A stretch of DNA of 64,000 nucleotides, from contig JASANG010002430.1 in the NCBI GenBank assembly GCA_030248215.1, positions 62,001 through 126,000 of the forward strand, read 5' to 3'. The translations under genes and the position numbers were made by a program. Origin of the DNA: Enoplolaimus lenunculus (Eukaryota > Nematoda > Enoplea > Enoplida > Thoracostomopsidae). Below the pieces are notes generated by a model. It was not told the DNA's origin and did no database searches. It saw only the letters and a list, made by a program, of their open reading frames with translations. Positions 11,401 through 26,400 of the stretch are shown here, piece after piece. Each line of letters begins with the position of its first letter. Position 1 is the stretch's first letter.

Positions 11401-14400
11401 ATTTTAGTAAACACCATTTGTTTGCACAGGAAACCCATTAATCTCAGTTTAAATTTCTTGTAAGGAAAATCAGCTGTCTTGGGCTAAATTATTTCAAAAG
11501 GCCACATCTCTTATTTACATTATTGTGACGTGCACCTGCTGTAATTGCCTTGTATTAGTTTTTTTGAACGAATTCTTTTCAGTCTACAAAGTCGACGTAT
11601 CGAAGTGTGTGCAATTTAGTCATTTGTGTCGTAAAATACAAACATCGGTAAGTAAATTTCATTCTAATTTCCTTATTTTTCAAGACTGACATTCTAAGTG
11701 TAGTAACGTAAACTAATTTGTCTACCTATGACTATGCTACTATAGGCTACCTATGTTTTAGTACTAATTATGAATTTTAATTCAGAATGATATACGCCGA
11801 CTCGGCTGTCTTCTGCGTTTTTTGTCGAAATTAAACCGTCTAGATTTGGAATTAGCAACTGCGACGCACCTATCGATTGATCGGAATATTAAATTGCAAA
11901 TGCCACACCCGTTATCAATTGAATCGGGTTCCTCATCGGTGCGAAGTTCAGCAAGCAAACCAAGCGTGAATTCAATTGAGGTATTTGATTGTTGTGTTTA
12001 ACAAAGTTGCATCGGACGAAAGGAACTATTTACGTTCGTTATTTTAGTACTTGTGTTGAGATGTGAGCGCTTTTAATTAGTTAAACGCTCATTTACAGCT
12101 AACTGGCTGTTACGCGGTGCAGGGTTCAGCCGGATATCGAAAAATACCGTAGTCGAATGTCGTTTTTTACTGGAGCTCGAACCGAATATCCGGTTATATC
12201 CTGACAAATTGAAAGATGTAACAGATTCTTTACACATTGATCATGGTAAGAGCTAGTCGCATCCCACAGATAAGTTAGGCCCTATATTGTTCAGGCTATT
12301 GTGGTAGTTTTGTTTTCTTCCTGATAACATTTCTTCACGACAGAGTTGCTTGTTTTTGGACATTTCAATGTTTTTGGATATTCCAGGTTAATGGACGGTG
12401 CAATCCAGATGATTTGCGTGCTGTTCCTTGCAGTTTGGGTTTGAGGTCGAAATATAACGGTATACAGTCGAATAATCCACGTGACAAGCCTGATGTAAAC
12501 TCTTATCAGACAAGGTATTTAACAGTTTCGATTTTGATTTTGCTGTAGTCGCATGCGTTTTAAAATTTCTGTTAATTTCCAATGCAAAGGACGTGCTGAT
12601 AATTTGTAAGAGTATGCTTCGTTCTGTAAGTGGCTCAAACGTACGGTATATAGAGTGCCATTTGAAGCGAATAATTTGCATGACGGTGTAGTGTCGTACT
12701 TAGTGCAGCGGGCCCGTATTCTATGAGTTGTACGCTCAAGCCCCAGCACAAGTTGCAACAACAATAAAATTTTTGTGACGACTGTTTATGTACATGGCGG
12801 GCACCGTATAATCGTATAATTCAAATACCTACGTACGTTATTCGAACGTTGACTTAAGATACAGGCATCACCATACGAGCATGGACTCAGAGACGGCTAG
12901 CAGATCAAGTACGTGTAGAGCAGGCGCGTTGTCGCTTCATCCTAATTTGCCGCCAGGTGGATCAAAAGATTGTGTGACAGCTGTATTCAATACCGCAGCT
13001 AGTGGCTCTCTATGCGGCCGTAATAAACGTATGTGTTTCTTATAAATCTGATCATATTGTCTAAAATACTACTACAATCTGAGTTTTGCGAGTAAAGGTG
13101 TTAAGTGTTTCCAGTGTGTCTTTTGCGAATCAGTTTGCCAAGAGTGGATCAAGGATGGGCGGTCTCGGCCAATTTTTGGTCGTAACCGAAAAAATTAAAA
13201 TTTTCAAAATTAATTATTTCTAATGTTTTTTGGTAGCATTTTGTGTTTTTTATAATTTTTTGTGTTTTTCACAACATCTGCTCGTAATTATTGCATTTCA
13301 TAATTTCACAGAAAAAATTTGATTCATCAATCATCACATACTTCAACAATACAATCATACATGAACATAATTTCCAAACCACCGAGACTTAAAAAACTGA
13401 GACCGAGACCGAAACCTGCCAAATACAGAGACTTGTCGAGACCGAGACTCCACGTCCACCGTAATTGTGGCCGTGTATTGTTATTACGGCGTTTGTACTA
13501 AAAGGTACTGTATTAATTAAGCATTTTAACTTTACAGAGTATTTTAGTTTCAGATGACTCGTTGTAACAATAGTGGATGATGATCACTTTCTTAAACAAG
13601 AGTACGCAACTGGGTGCATTCTGTGTTAGGGCCAAAGTGCAACACACGCTGATACATTTTGTACCGTCCAAAATTCAGCTAGTGTCACATTGTTATGTAT
13701 AAATCATTATCGCCTCTTGGTTTTGTGATTTAACACTGTTTGGTGATATTAATTTCATAGCCATTCATTGCTTCCAAAAACGAATACAGTAGTTTAAATG
13801 CGAAGTTCGCGTTAAAACCATTTTAGGCTCGGTCAAAGTTCCTGAAAACGATTTGATTCGTGACATTTTGTTTGTTTTACAAGGCATTGATGGTCAACAT
13901 GTACGGTTCTCACCTAAATTAGACTGTTACGTTATTGATGAAGTAGTGAGTGACATTTTGTTTACAGATCATTTTATCGTCGTTACCTACTAAGTCTTTT
14001 TGTAGTTTTGGCAACCATTTGGTTCGCTAATGCGAATGAAAATTATCACCATCAGAATGCGAGTGACTGCGTGTCAAAATACCGGAGTTGGATATTAAGT
14101 TTTGTACCTAAATGTGGTGGTGGAACCCTTTCATACATCTTTTTGCAAGTGTGCCCGATGTGCGAAATGTAATGTTATATTTAGGAATTGGTTTTTAACA
14201 TTTTGTTGACCGTTGATACTTAGTATCAGACAAATCAGGGTGCGATTGACAGCGTGTCACAGTGCCGGAGTCGAACAGTAAATCACCACCCTTGCAGACA
14301 TCTTGTTGCAAGGGTACCCGCTTTGCTAAATGTAATGTTATATTTAGCAATTGATTTTAAACATTTTGTTGATCGTTGATACCCAGTATCAGGCAAGAGT

Positions 14401-17400
14401 ATGCCGGTTTTGTGGAGGAGGATCTGAATAGTTATTTTTGCTTGTGCATACAACCGGAATCAGCTATCTGGCTGCATTGTGATCGACTACAGTTAAATAG
14501 AAAATGCAGTACTGAAAAATTCAGGCATTTATTGGCAATTTTTTGACGTGGTCGCTAAGTCTTGGGGTTGTGTTGTGCTTCTTAATGTCGCATGTCTTTG
14601 TCCGCTGAATCTCGCTACCATGGCGTCGTGTGTCACAAACGACAGTTAAATTTTAACGCCGCGCGTCCAACGTAACCGTTTGTGTTTGATTTTGGTGCAA
14701 AGTAATTAATAAAGCATTTTTATTTGTTTTAGTGCGACATACCAAGTCCGACGCGGCATCTGCTTCGAAAGTTGTCCGAATGTGGATGGTTATACGTTAA
14801 AATTGATAAACTCAGTGACATGAAACATTCCACACAATGTGGTCTTATCCAACAGGTACGTGGTTGTTTATAAACCATGTTTGTTGAAGTTATTTTGATG
14901 GTTGAGTTTTGCGAATGCCAAGTTAAGTAAGTATGGTGCTATTAATAAGGTTAAGTAGAGAACGGTTGGAAGTAGTTGATGTTGATCTTGATAGCTATGC
15001 ATAAAAATTTATTTAAGGGAGCAGAAAATTGAATTTATTATCATGTTAATTCTCATTCGTTAATCTTTTATAGTGATATCGGTACTAAGATGAAGTTGTA
15101 TGTTGAGTTTAATTTTGAAATTTTGTCTTGTGGTGTCAGTTTGAATTTATAATTTTAGAGTTTTTGTGGTGCACTCCGTAGCGATCTAACGGAGTATTAT
15201 CGCATGCTGGCACTGATGCAATCCCAGGTATGTCACTATTTAATAGTGTTCTATGTTTGCAGTTTAATGTAAGCTGTATTTATATACTGTTTTAAAGTTT
15301 AGCTGGTGAAAAGATTTCATGTACCTACTGGTTTTTTGCTATTTGTTCTCGTAATATTGTCCACTGGTTATTTCGACAATGGTTAAAATTTGCTAATCAT
15401 ATATTACTATAAAACGGATAATTAGCGCTTATTAGCTTTTTTTGATAGTTACGTAATTTATTGGGCGGTCGGTTTCATTTCACACTGAGATATTTCTAGA
15501 TATTTTTGTCATCAGTGCAATTCCGTTAACGTAATTGACGTATAAAAGTGAAAAATAACGGAAGCGCCAGGTATAAACAGCTGTTTTACCCGAATCCACG
15601 ATTTGAGCGAATTCGAGTCCGAATCCAGTTCTAATTTTCCGAATCCAGTGCTAATTGGCCGAATCCGAAACCGAATCCGAATCCTGCATGTTGCAAATTT
15701 CAGATATATCTATAATTTGTTTCAGAATGTCAACGCAATGTCAACCGTATAACTTTTAATACGTTAATATATTTCGTCCCGACGTCAGTTCTGAGATTTC
15801 TCCCCTGAAATAAAAAATATTGTTTTTTATAGCATGGTATTTAAAAATTTTATTGCTTAAAAATGAAAAAAACATATTGCCGAACGTTGTTGGATTTGGC
15901 TTTTGGATTCCGCTTTTCCACAACCGAATCCGAATCCGAACCTCAAATTTTTGCCGAATCCGAACCTTTGTTGCCACCCTGAACGAGCCCGGTTTTTGCT
16001 CATGAAACCGGAAACCGAAAGTACTAAACCGGAACCGGACCTTCCGGTCAAGCCGTTTTGATTTTAAGAAATTACGTTGCAAGAATAACTGATCAATTCA
16101 GTGTTTATAGATAGGGATGGTGTTTCTGTTTTTTGCAGATTGACCAAAGCGAAGATTGTGGTCTTTCACCTGGTGTTCAACCTAGCTCAATGTCTTTAAG
16201 ACGGCTGTTTCTTTGGACGAATCAGCCTAAGCAGCACTTATTGATGCTCGCACGCCTAGCAGATTTGTGCTCAGGTAATGTTTAGTTTGCTGTAGGCAGT
16301 GAGGAACTATTTCTTTTGGCCTAATTTTTTGTTGTATATTAAAGTTTCCAGATAAAGAAGTTTATATTTTAATGGGGCCTTTAGAAATAGTCCTGATAAT
16401 GCTGGAGCGGGTGTTACAATTTTGGAGTTAATGACCTCAATAAATTTTTCTACAATCTGGTGCACCTAATGATTGTTTGGTTAGTAGTAATTTTTCAGAT
16501 CTGTGCACTGGTGAACTGATATTCTGCTTATGTCTGTTTTTGTTGTATATTAAAACTTCGTATAGATGTAGAGAATTTTAATTTTTTAGGCCTCTAAACT
16601 GTGTAGCTACATAGGTGTTACTGGAGCCTCATAGATTTTAGCGCACCTCACTGGCTTCTCCACAGCTTGAAAATTTCCGCCGGGGGGCGTTTCCTGGGGG
16701 GCCCAGGAGTTTCCTGGTGGGCAGCTAATTTTGCTGGGGGGGCAGTTTTCCTGGGGGCCGCCAGATGATCTGGGGGTCCGGTGGGGCAGGCTTAAAATTT
16801 TGCAAGCCGAATTTTTGGACCATTTTTTTATTCTAGATCGTTTTTCGATTACTCATCGCTCAACATGACAAAAATTCCCCGCAAACGCTAATACAATAAT
16901 TTTAACTAACATTACTGACAACTTTACCAGAAGTTGAAAGAAACACAATTATATAAAATATAGATAATCTATAATTGAAACTGTGATTAACATATATTTT
17001 ATATATTAGTCACAGCTTCAGTTTATCATAAGGCTCAGGCGGGTTGAACTTGTTGCTGCAAGGTACTTTCGAATGCGGTATGCCCTGAAACGGTCTTTAT
17101 ATAATTGTGCTTTTTTCAGTTCATTATTGAATTGTATTAGTTACTACGGGTATATGTAACGCTATTAAAAATTATGAGTACTCAGCGTAATATAAAATCA
17201 CATTTTGACGAATGTCCGCCTCAAAAAAAGTCCAGGTCTTTATGTTTTAACATTGAAAATTTTTGGCTTAGAAAAGTTCTGGGGGCCCCCAGCAAAAAAA
17301 TTTGCTGGGGGACATTTTGCTTTGGGGCGGCCGAAAATTCGCCGGGGGGCCTTTCCGGAGGGCGGCAAAATTTTCGCCGGGGGGAAAATGAAAATTTCGA

Positions 17401-20400
17401 AAAGTGCTGGGGCCCCCCGCCGCCCCCGCTGTGGAGAAGCCAGCCTCATCTTGTTGTTCATTAAGATTACCTGGTAAATAATTTTTCAGGCCTACGTGGA
17501 GGAGAGCTGATATCGATGGTTTACTCACATTTTGCTCACGGTGATCCGATGTGTCGCAGCATTGTTTCGCGTATACTTGGTTGCATTTGTAGGCCGTTAC
17601 ATTTATATTTTGTGCGATGGATTTATGACGGGCAGCTCGATGATCCATATGATGAAGTGAGCCAAGCGTATTTTACTTAGATTGTGAATTACTTTGTGTT
17701 TAAAGCACGGAGGTCCCATAAAGCAAGCGAACCTCGTTCATTGCAGCAAACAAAATGTTCTTTGCTAGTCGCCAAAAATATCATTCAGTAACAAGAATTA
17801 GGTCTGTAGTTTTTCGGTTATTTCTCTTCATTGTGTTGTCAGTGTTGTGAGCTTATTATTATTGGACATGATTAAGTGATGAACCTCGGAAGCCAGCAAT
17901 ATATTATTTATTTTTGCGGTACAATGAGTATCGATATTTTTTACAGTTCTTTGTTGTTGCCGACTCGTCCGTTAGTGACAGCCGTCTGTGGCATCAAAAG
18001 TATACTTTGCGTGAAAAAATGTTGCCGTCATTTGTATCAAACGAACAAGCAAGACAGGTAGTTTTGATACTATCGCTTAAATTTTAATTCTTTATCCGCG
18101 TTGGTTTTAACGTTTATTATTTAAACGAGAGAACCAAATTAATATTATCATCCTAAACAAATCAGTAGGGTCTATTTGCGTTGTAATTCTTTCTGAATTT
18201 TTTAAAATATTAACAGTTGAATATTGTTTAACTCTCATATTTGTGAAAATTTTAAATAATCTTGTAGAGAGTCTTCAGTCTTGAGTGCATGTAAGGTTTG
18301 CAAATCAGCGGATTAATTTGTTTTTCTTTTTCACTTAATGAGAAATATGTTGAGCCTTTTTTTCTGGTTTTAATATTTTTTTACATATTTTGCAGATACT
18401 TTTAACGGGAAAAACGATAAATTTTTTGCGTGCGGTGTGCAAGAAACGTGACGTTATTCCTGCACTGGAACGTTTACGAAAAAACCAACACGCTACTGAT
18501 GGTAACTGAATCATAGCTTAATATTTGGCTTAAATTCAGATCTGGCGATTAGCATCACGGATGTCTCGAAAGTTGTAAATTTCAATATTTTGCAAGTTGG
18601 CTGTAGGTTCGAATGAGGAATATTTACGGATGTCGGCGAACTTAAACTTGAACGTGAGTACAGTCTAATCGAACTTTCATATCGGAGCCAATTGCACTTC
18701 GAAATTGTAAGCACCGTTCAAATTTGGATATAAATGCTATAGAATAGCATGGAGGTCAAGAACAATCAGGCACTAACAGAGGTAGAAAGTATTCGCTACA
18801 TAAATTCAGAAGGCAATTGCGGTTACGTGTGCTTTAGTTCCTAACTGTACGACTGACTGTGTTTTGGTTTGTACTTTTTCATTAACACATCCATTATTTT
18901 CGTTGTTATACAAACAACCAATGCATTGTTGGTATATTTAGTATAATTTGTAGATTATTTATTTCAGTATCGTATTTTTTCACTTCCCTCGACACTCACT
19001 CACTAACTGATCTGATCGCTGAAGCTTACAGTGAAACCAGCGGATATTTGTTACACATTCTTGAAAGCGAACTTGATTTGAGTAGACATTTATTGGTGAG
19101 TTGAAATTTGAATTCAATTTTGCCTGGAACTGTTTTATTTTTTCTTAATTCCGGTGTTTTGTTATCGCCCAGTCTATGGAGGGATCAAGTATTCAACAGG
19201 GAACATATGAATTTGCTACCAGTAGTTACAGTCACGAACATAATTAAGTGCGCAGTAATCACAGTTACGTCTACGTTTGTGGCTTTACAATCGAGTTGAA
19301 TTTGCTTTGCACGCGACGTGTTGGTTGCAATGGCGAGTCAATCCGATGTTTTGCTGCGTTTACATGCTATTGAAATTTTAATACTAAATAGAACACAACC
19401 GCGGTTACGTTGGCGGTTACCAATCGCGATCAAAGTCGCTATTTCGAACGAGATCGCGGTTGCACTTTTGCGTCCCTGACTATAGAGAAAGAAAACGATG
19501 AGGATTATAAGTGTAATCATGTGCGCCGTTGTTCTCGTTTAGTTGCAGCCAAAATGCATGTTTGACCTTAATTTGCGTTTCGCATATTGTAATTCTTCCT
19601 GTGTGTGCAAAAGATTTTGTTTTCATCGTATTTCTACTTTTTAGCGGACCATTTTATACTGAGTCGTCACTGTTATAAAAATTTTCACTAGAGTATTTAG
19701 TAAACTTTTTGAATTTGTTTTCAGGCTCTCAAAAAGTATATTCTGTTATCTCAGGGAGACTTCGCTCGAACATTGCTGGAATCAATTCAGTATGTTTTGA
19801 TATAAAAGCGTGAAAATATCATTTCTACTATTCGCAGATTAAATCATGTTGGGTTGTAAATTGTGGAATTGAGTAGCGATTGTTTTTAATTCCAAATTGT
19901 TCAAAACAGGATACCATCGTTGTCGATTTAGTGTATTTATAGGGCGAAGTGATAAATTACATTATTCTGTTCAAAATATAGCATTTACTGCCTCTGAGGT
20001 AACGGCAAACAAATCATATGAACACGATAGTGTTTATATATATGATTCGCGCATGTCAAGCGCGTATTTTCAGTTTAGTTCGCATGTCGGTACTCAAGTA
20101 ATATCAGACCTCTTTCGTTTAAATTTTGTACACTGGTATCCTGGTACGTAGGGAACACTACTTGTGCTAAAGGATTTGCAAATCAGTGTGGTCTTCAATA
20201 GTTACAGTTAAAAAACTCCTTACAGAAAGCGCACAAAATTTTTCATTTTGGTTTCACACCTTTTATCCGTTACTTATGTAACTTTGCGGTTATAACTCAC
20301 GGTTGGTTTCACCCCAACAGATGGTTTCATCCCAACGATTGATTTCACTCCAACGGTTGGTTTCATCGCATCGCTCGAATGGTCGTTTCCACCCCAACGT

Positions 20401-23400
20401 TGGTTTCACCCCAACTGTTTGTTTCACCCCAGTGGTTGGTTTCACACCAACGCTTGGTTTCACCCCAACGGTCGGTTTCACCCCAACGGCTGGTTTCACA
20501 CCGTTGGTTGCACCCCAATGGTTGGCTTCACCCCTACGATTGGTTTCACCCAACAGTCGGTTCACCCCAACAATTGGTTTCATCCCAACGGTTGGTTTCG
20601 CCCCAACGGTTGGTTTCTCCCCAAGGCTAATTTCACCTCAACGGTCGGTTTCACCCCAGCGATTGGTTTCACCCAACGGTCGTTTCACCCCAACAATTGG
20701 TTTCATCTCAGCGGTTGGTTTCACCCCAACGGTTGGTTTCGCCCCAAGCCTGGTTTCACCCCAACGGTCGGCTTCACCCCAACGGTTGGCTTCACCCCAA
20801 CGATTGGTTTCACCCCAACGGTTGGTTTCACCCCAACGTTTGACTTCACCCCAACGGATTGTTTCACCACAACGGTTGGTTTCACCCCAACGGTTGGTTT
20901 CATCCTAACGGTTGGTTTCACCCCAACGTTTGACTTCACCCCAACGGATTGTTTCACCCAATGGTTGGTTTCACCCCAACGGTTGGTTTCACCCGAACGG
21001 TCGGTTTCACCCAACGGTCGGTTTAACTCCAACGGTTGGTTTCACCGTAACGGTTGGTTTCACCCCAACGATTGATTTCACCCCAATGATTGGTTTCATC
21101 CCAACGGTTTGCCTCATCCCAACGTTTGGTTTCACACCAACGGTTAGTTTCACCCCAACGGTTAGCTTCACCCCAACGATTGGTTTCACCCCAACGGTTG
21201 GCTTCACCACAACGATTGGTTTCACCGCAACGGTTGGTCTCACCTCAACGATTGGCTTCACCCCAACGGTTGGTTTCAGTGCAGCGTTGGATTCACCTTA
21301 CGGTTGGTTTCACCCCAACGGTTGGTTTCAGCCTAATGGCTCGTTTCACCCCGAATGATTGGTTTCACTCCAACGGCTGGTTTCACCCCAATGATTGGTT
21401 TCACTCCAACGGTCGGTTTCACCCCAACGGTCGGTTTCACCCAACGGTCGGTTTCACCCCAACGGTTGGTTTCACTTCAACGGTTGGTTTAACCCTACAG
21501 GTTGGTTTCATCCCAACGGTTGGTTTCACCCCAACTCAATGTTTCACCCCAACGGTTGGTTTCACCTCAACGGTTGGTTTCACCCCAAGGGTTGGTTTCA
21601 CACAAACGGTTGGCTTCACCGCAACGGACGATGTCACCGCCCCATTGTTAAAACTTTGATTAGTCGCTTGTTGCCATGACAATAGTTTCTTTCAACCAAG
21701 CGATCTATCTAAACTCTGAATTTGGTTTAATCAGTCCTTTCATTTTTCATAACTTGGATTGATGGATTAAAGCAGCATCTTTGGTAAAGTGGTTGAAACT
21801 AGAAAAAAAATTGCTCAGCACTTGAGCAACAAGGATATGTTTCATATTCCTACTAAGAGTATATTAAACTAGATCAGCATATTCGTTTGATATAACTTGG
21901 AAAAGTATTAAGAAACAATGGCGTCCAAAATCATGTTAACTCTTAATTTTTTCTTAAATATATTGCGGACTGCAAAATTTCTGAATTTTCTTTTTGTAAA
22001 AAACCGATGCTTTTCTTGAAAAGTAAAATAATTTCTGAAATGAAGACAAATTTAGCTTGGAATCCATGAATGTATATTGAAGTTCTCTACAAGAACGTAC
22101 TAAATTAACCTTTGGTTTTGTATTAACATAGTTAATTAAATTTCATAAGAGCATTGTGTTTGTACATAATGGCTGTGTTAGAGTTCTGATGACCAATTTT
22201 GTTACATACTTTCTTAAACAGCCATCACTAAACGTATCGCAATTGATACTTTAAAAACGGCTCAACTTAGTGACTTTTGAGTTTACTCGATTTTTGACCT
22301 TAGTGACAAATTCTATAAATGCTCATTTCCCACCCGAGTTATCTGTTTCACTGCATAGTCACGACTATAGAAGCTAACAAAGCGCACCGTATTCTGGCAA
22401 CATCGATTAATCTGGTAAAATCAAACAGCGCTATACGTCAGCCATGTCTCTGCGACCCTAAGAAATGTCTGAAAATGCCTAACCAATCCTGCCAAAAATT
22501 TAAAGTTAGAAATAGATTTACTGCCCGCAAGATGTTCCAGAAAAATTAATTGATAACACAATTTTGGACGCCATTGTTTCTTAATACATTTTCAGGTTAT
22601 ATCAAACGAATATGCTGATCTAGTTTACTATACTTTTAATATGGATATGAAACATATCCCTTGTTGCTCAAATGCTGAGCAATTTTTTCTAGTTTCAATA
22701 ATCGCTGTGGCAGGTTTTGTGTTAGTGATGCGTTGCGACATCAGTAAGTCCGTAGTTTGGCGTTTACTTTTCAGACCCGAACTTGACCAACCTCCGAGCG
22801 AAATTCACATTCAAAGTTTAATTGCCCATGTCGATACTGCGCTGCGACAAACGGATCAGTCGCTAGATTTGGAAGATGTCATTGCGAGAATTGGCGTTGC
22901 TCATATTGAAGTATGTCAATAGCACTAACAAGATGTTCGGTTAAAGTTACTAGAATTTGAACCATGAACTCGGTCATCGTTGGATCTTGGAATTTTGCAA
23001 AAGCTGAAAAGAATCTGGTTACCTGATATCGCGACTATGAGTTGTACATATAAGTGGTTTTATTTCTCCGTTTACTGCTATATTGTAATTTACTTCTGTG
23101 GAATTTATATACTAGCTGCCGCCTAAACTTACCATGCTTGTTTGAGATGTTGCGTGCTTACGTTTTCAGCAGAATAGCACAACAGATAGTTGGGATCAGT
23201 TTCGGTTGACATACCGCGTGGACACACCGCTGGAAACGGTACGCAAGTTTTGTTTTTGTAATGTTTCATTGGAAGCCACACAACGATAATGGGTACAAAA
23301 ACTTTTATAGAGATATGGCTGTAGTGCGCGATCTAACGTGGACAAAACGAAACTACTGTATGGCTTCACAATAGTCTTGGCTGAGACACCTTTAACTTTC

Positions 23401-26400
23401 TTTTTCATTTTTTGAAGCTGGTTTATGAACTAGAATCGTGCTAGCCACCGTTTATTTACAGTAAAGGCTTAAATCTGACTAAGTTCCTGTTCATTGTTGC
23501 TAAGTCTCTTCACAAGCTAATGTGGAATATTCATAAGTATTGCAATGAGGAGTTTTTGAAACTTGTGTATCTGTTTTAATCAAAGCAGTGATGCTTTGTT
23601 AATGATATTTTATAGTACACGTGTTTAAAAGCTGTGAACTAACAATAATTTAAGTCAGTTTGTTATTTGTCACTGCATATGGTTTTTGTGTTTTCAGATA
23701 TTCACAAGCGATATTTTACGGCTGTACTCTCGACAGTTTCAATTTTTGTGGCGAGTAAAACGTCTAAATTTTATCCTGTGCAACGTGTGGAGCAGTCACA
23801 TGGCGCTTGTGCGTGGTTTTGAAGCTGTGATTCCAAGTCAGTATAATCAAATTTCAGTTATTTTATTTTTTGCTGTCTTAAAACTAACAGTTAGTACGGA
23901 CTGTTAATACATTTGAAGTGCTGGCAATTTGTTCTCAAGGAGGTTCATAGGAAATTGTGTTTTTGTGGCTCATAGTCGTAATTAATTAGTTATGACTTCG
24001 TTACCATTACTGAAGCGCTTTGTTGTTTAGAACTGCACCCGTTGTTTCACGCAGTCTGCTTGATAACGAACGAAATGATTCATTTCGTCGAAGAAGTGCA
24101 GTATTATTTTGCCCATGAGGTTAGTTTTGTAAATGATTTAAAGCCATTGGCTGTGTTCATGGAATCGTAGCCAAGTATTAATTTATGCTTAAGTACTTTC
24201 TTAATTCGCCAGTTTTGAACAACAATAGATAAATGTTATTTTGATCCATTTTTATATCAAGAAAGTCTAAGATTTACTTTGTATTAAGGAGGTACCATGA
24301 GTCTACAATTTCAGATGCACCAAAGTTAGTATGCTAGTACTGTTAAACCGCTATACATAAAAATTTGCTTTGTAACTTAAGTACGTATTTTCAGTACTTA
24401 AGTACTAATTTAGAATCGTTATAATGGTAAAATAATTGCTTAGCAAATACCGTACTTTGAAAATACTTAACTAAAATTTCGGAAACTCAGCCAATTTTTC
24501 AGATAAACGCAATGTTGTATTGACTAGTTCGTAGACAGATTAGCTAACCAATGACATGCAGTGGTAGTTTTGAACGTGACTGTTGGCTGTGGTTTAAAGC
24601 GTTTTGAACTATTTCATGCCTACCGATCTTGGCCTCGTTACCCCTGGAAAAGTACATCGCCTTCAGTAAGCGTGTTTTACCACAGTGAGTAACGTGAAGT
24701 TTCGATCGTCAGATCCAAATTTTGTCCTAATGTTTTAGGTGCTGGAATGCTGTTGGGTGGCGCTGCAAACGGAACGAAAACGAGCGCAAGATTTGGATCA
24801 ACTCATTGCAGCTCATCGCAATTTTATCGACAGTGTTTTAGCAAGATCTTTGGTGATAACTGACGCAAAAGTATGCCGATTTATGTTTCCTTCTACATCC
24901 CGAAAGCTATCAAAAAAGTACATAAGACGCGCTGAAAACCATGAAATTTGTAACGCTAATTAACCTGCTCCTGCTACAGGTATTTTCAGTGTGGAACTCT
25001 AAAATAAGATTTTGTCACGCAGGTGGTATAAGAATGGACTGGCGTACTGAATAAAAACGCCATCTTGAGAACGGAAATATGCATTTTACATTTAGTTTAG
25101 TAAGCTGTAGATGTATTGTTGATTAAATATTCGGTCCATATTACTTTGATGGGCGTCCAGATTTCTGGTGGATCTGTATAAGTGTTGGTTTAGGCCAAAT
25201 ATTCTTACATGTACATGCAGTGCTATTCGATTTAGTAATTTTTTGTAAAAACATAGCCTATATGTATTAAGATGCGAGGACAGAGCGCTGCCTGTATGTA
25301 ACTAAGTAATTCTGGAAATGCTGTCGTTATTTGGCCGGAATTTTATATGTTATAGCAATCATTTTATGCATTATCTTTTACAGGACATTCAGTTGCACCT
25401 GTACTCTGCATTCAATTTGATCCTTGAATTCGACGATCTGGTCAACCGATTATATCAAGATGTCGAAGATGAATCGGAGCGCAGAGAAAACAAAGCTGTA
25501 TGTCGCTAGTCTCACAAGGATAAAGTACTCAGAAATTAAAAAATTTCAAAATCCTGAAACGCACTAAAATTCATAGAAACCAATGAGACTTGCTCTAACG
25601 ATTCAAAAGCTAACAAGAGAGCGTCACCTTTTGAGTTTGGAATGTTGCTGATTTAATAGTTTGAAATTTATTCTGAGTCGAAACCTTTTTAGCGAAATAC
25701 TATTCTATTTTTACAAATTTGTGATAAGCCGCAAAACTCAGCAGTTTGTTTTGCAATATTCTAACCAACTAGTAGTATTAACACGTCATGAGAATAATTT
25801 TTCTGTATATACGTAATCTTTGGTTAATAGCTGTTTTCTCCAGTTTCTTCGTTAAAATATTTATAAACTATTTGCTTATCAACGTTTAGAACTGTTTTAG
25901 TCTGCATGCACGTTTAGTGATCGGGACCTGCTCTATGTATACGTAGACACTTTTTGTTTTGATATTGATACTCTGATGCATCATTGAAAATGTTTATAGA
26001 ATGGTGAAAGAGTTGTGTCTCAATTTTAGATAATTATATTTTCTTCAGAGCAGCGTAGTCCGCCTGGATTCATTGGATGCTGACGAGCGCACTGAAAGAC
26101 ATCAGTTCGTTAACGATATGAAGTCAACGTATATGCCCCGTGTTGCCCTTATTTCTGAACAATTCCGGGTAAGTGAGGATTTGTTTGGCATATGTTAAAT
26201 TGTGAGAGCCTATTTAGAAAGCCTCCCAGTCTCTAAGTCTAACTGTTTCCGGATGGGCACGACCCATAACATAAGTTGTTGGTTCTATTGGCTATAAAAT
26301 AGGTTTTATTGATTACAAAAATTGCAAACTTAGTTGTGTTATATTGGTTTTACTGTATTTTATTAATGTCTTGTGAACGTGAAGGTCATTGGTTTACTGA

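Noticed and set aside
12122-12254. Possible GCP3 exon (translates ..LLELEPNIRLYPDKLKDV..)
   Set aside because: Its start overlaps a fold-back repeat with CAGGG/CCTG ends, its phase does not fit the exon before it, and it has no human counterpart at this place.
12881-13028. ATG at 12881 as the start of GCP3
   Set aside because: The upstream exons 8490-11980 encode the conserved GCP3 N-terminal helices and splice in phase, so this is an internal methionine.
17174-17477. Proline/glycine-rich proteins at the GC-arm elements
   Set aside because: Beyond the short transposase-like N-terminus, the peptides derive from the G-run and C-run arms and appear equally on both strands.
20303-21679. Long reading frames of 80-218 codons on both strands with hexapeptide repeats
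   Set aside because: They follow from an 18-bp tandem repeat lacking stops; they overlap one another in several frames and have no splice link to GCP3.
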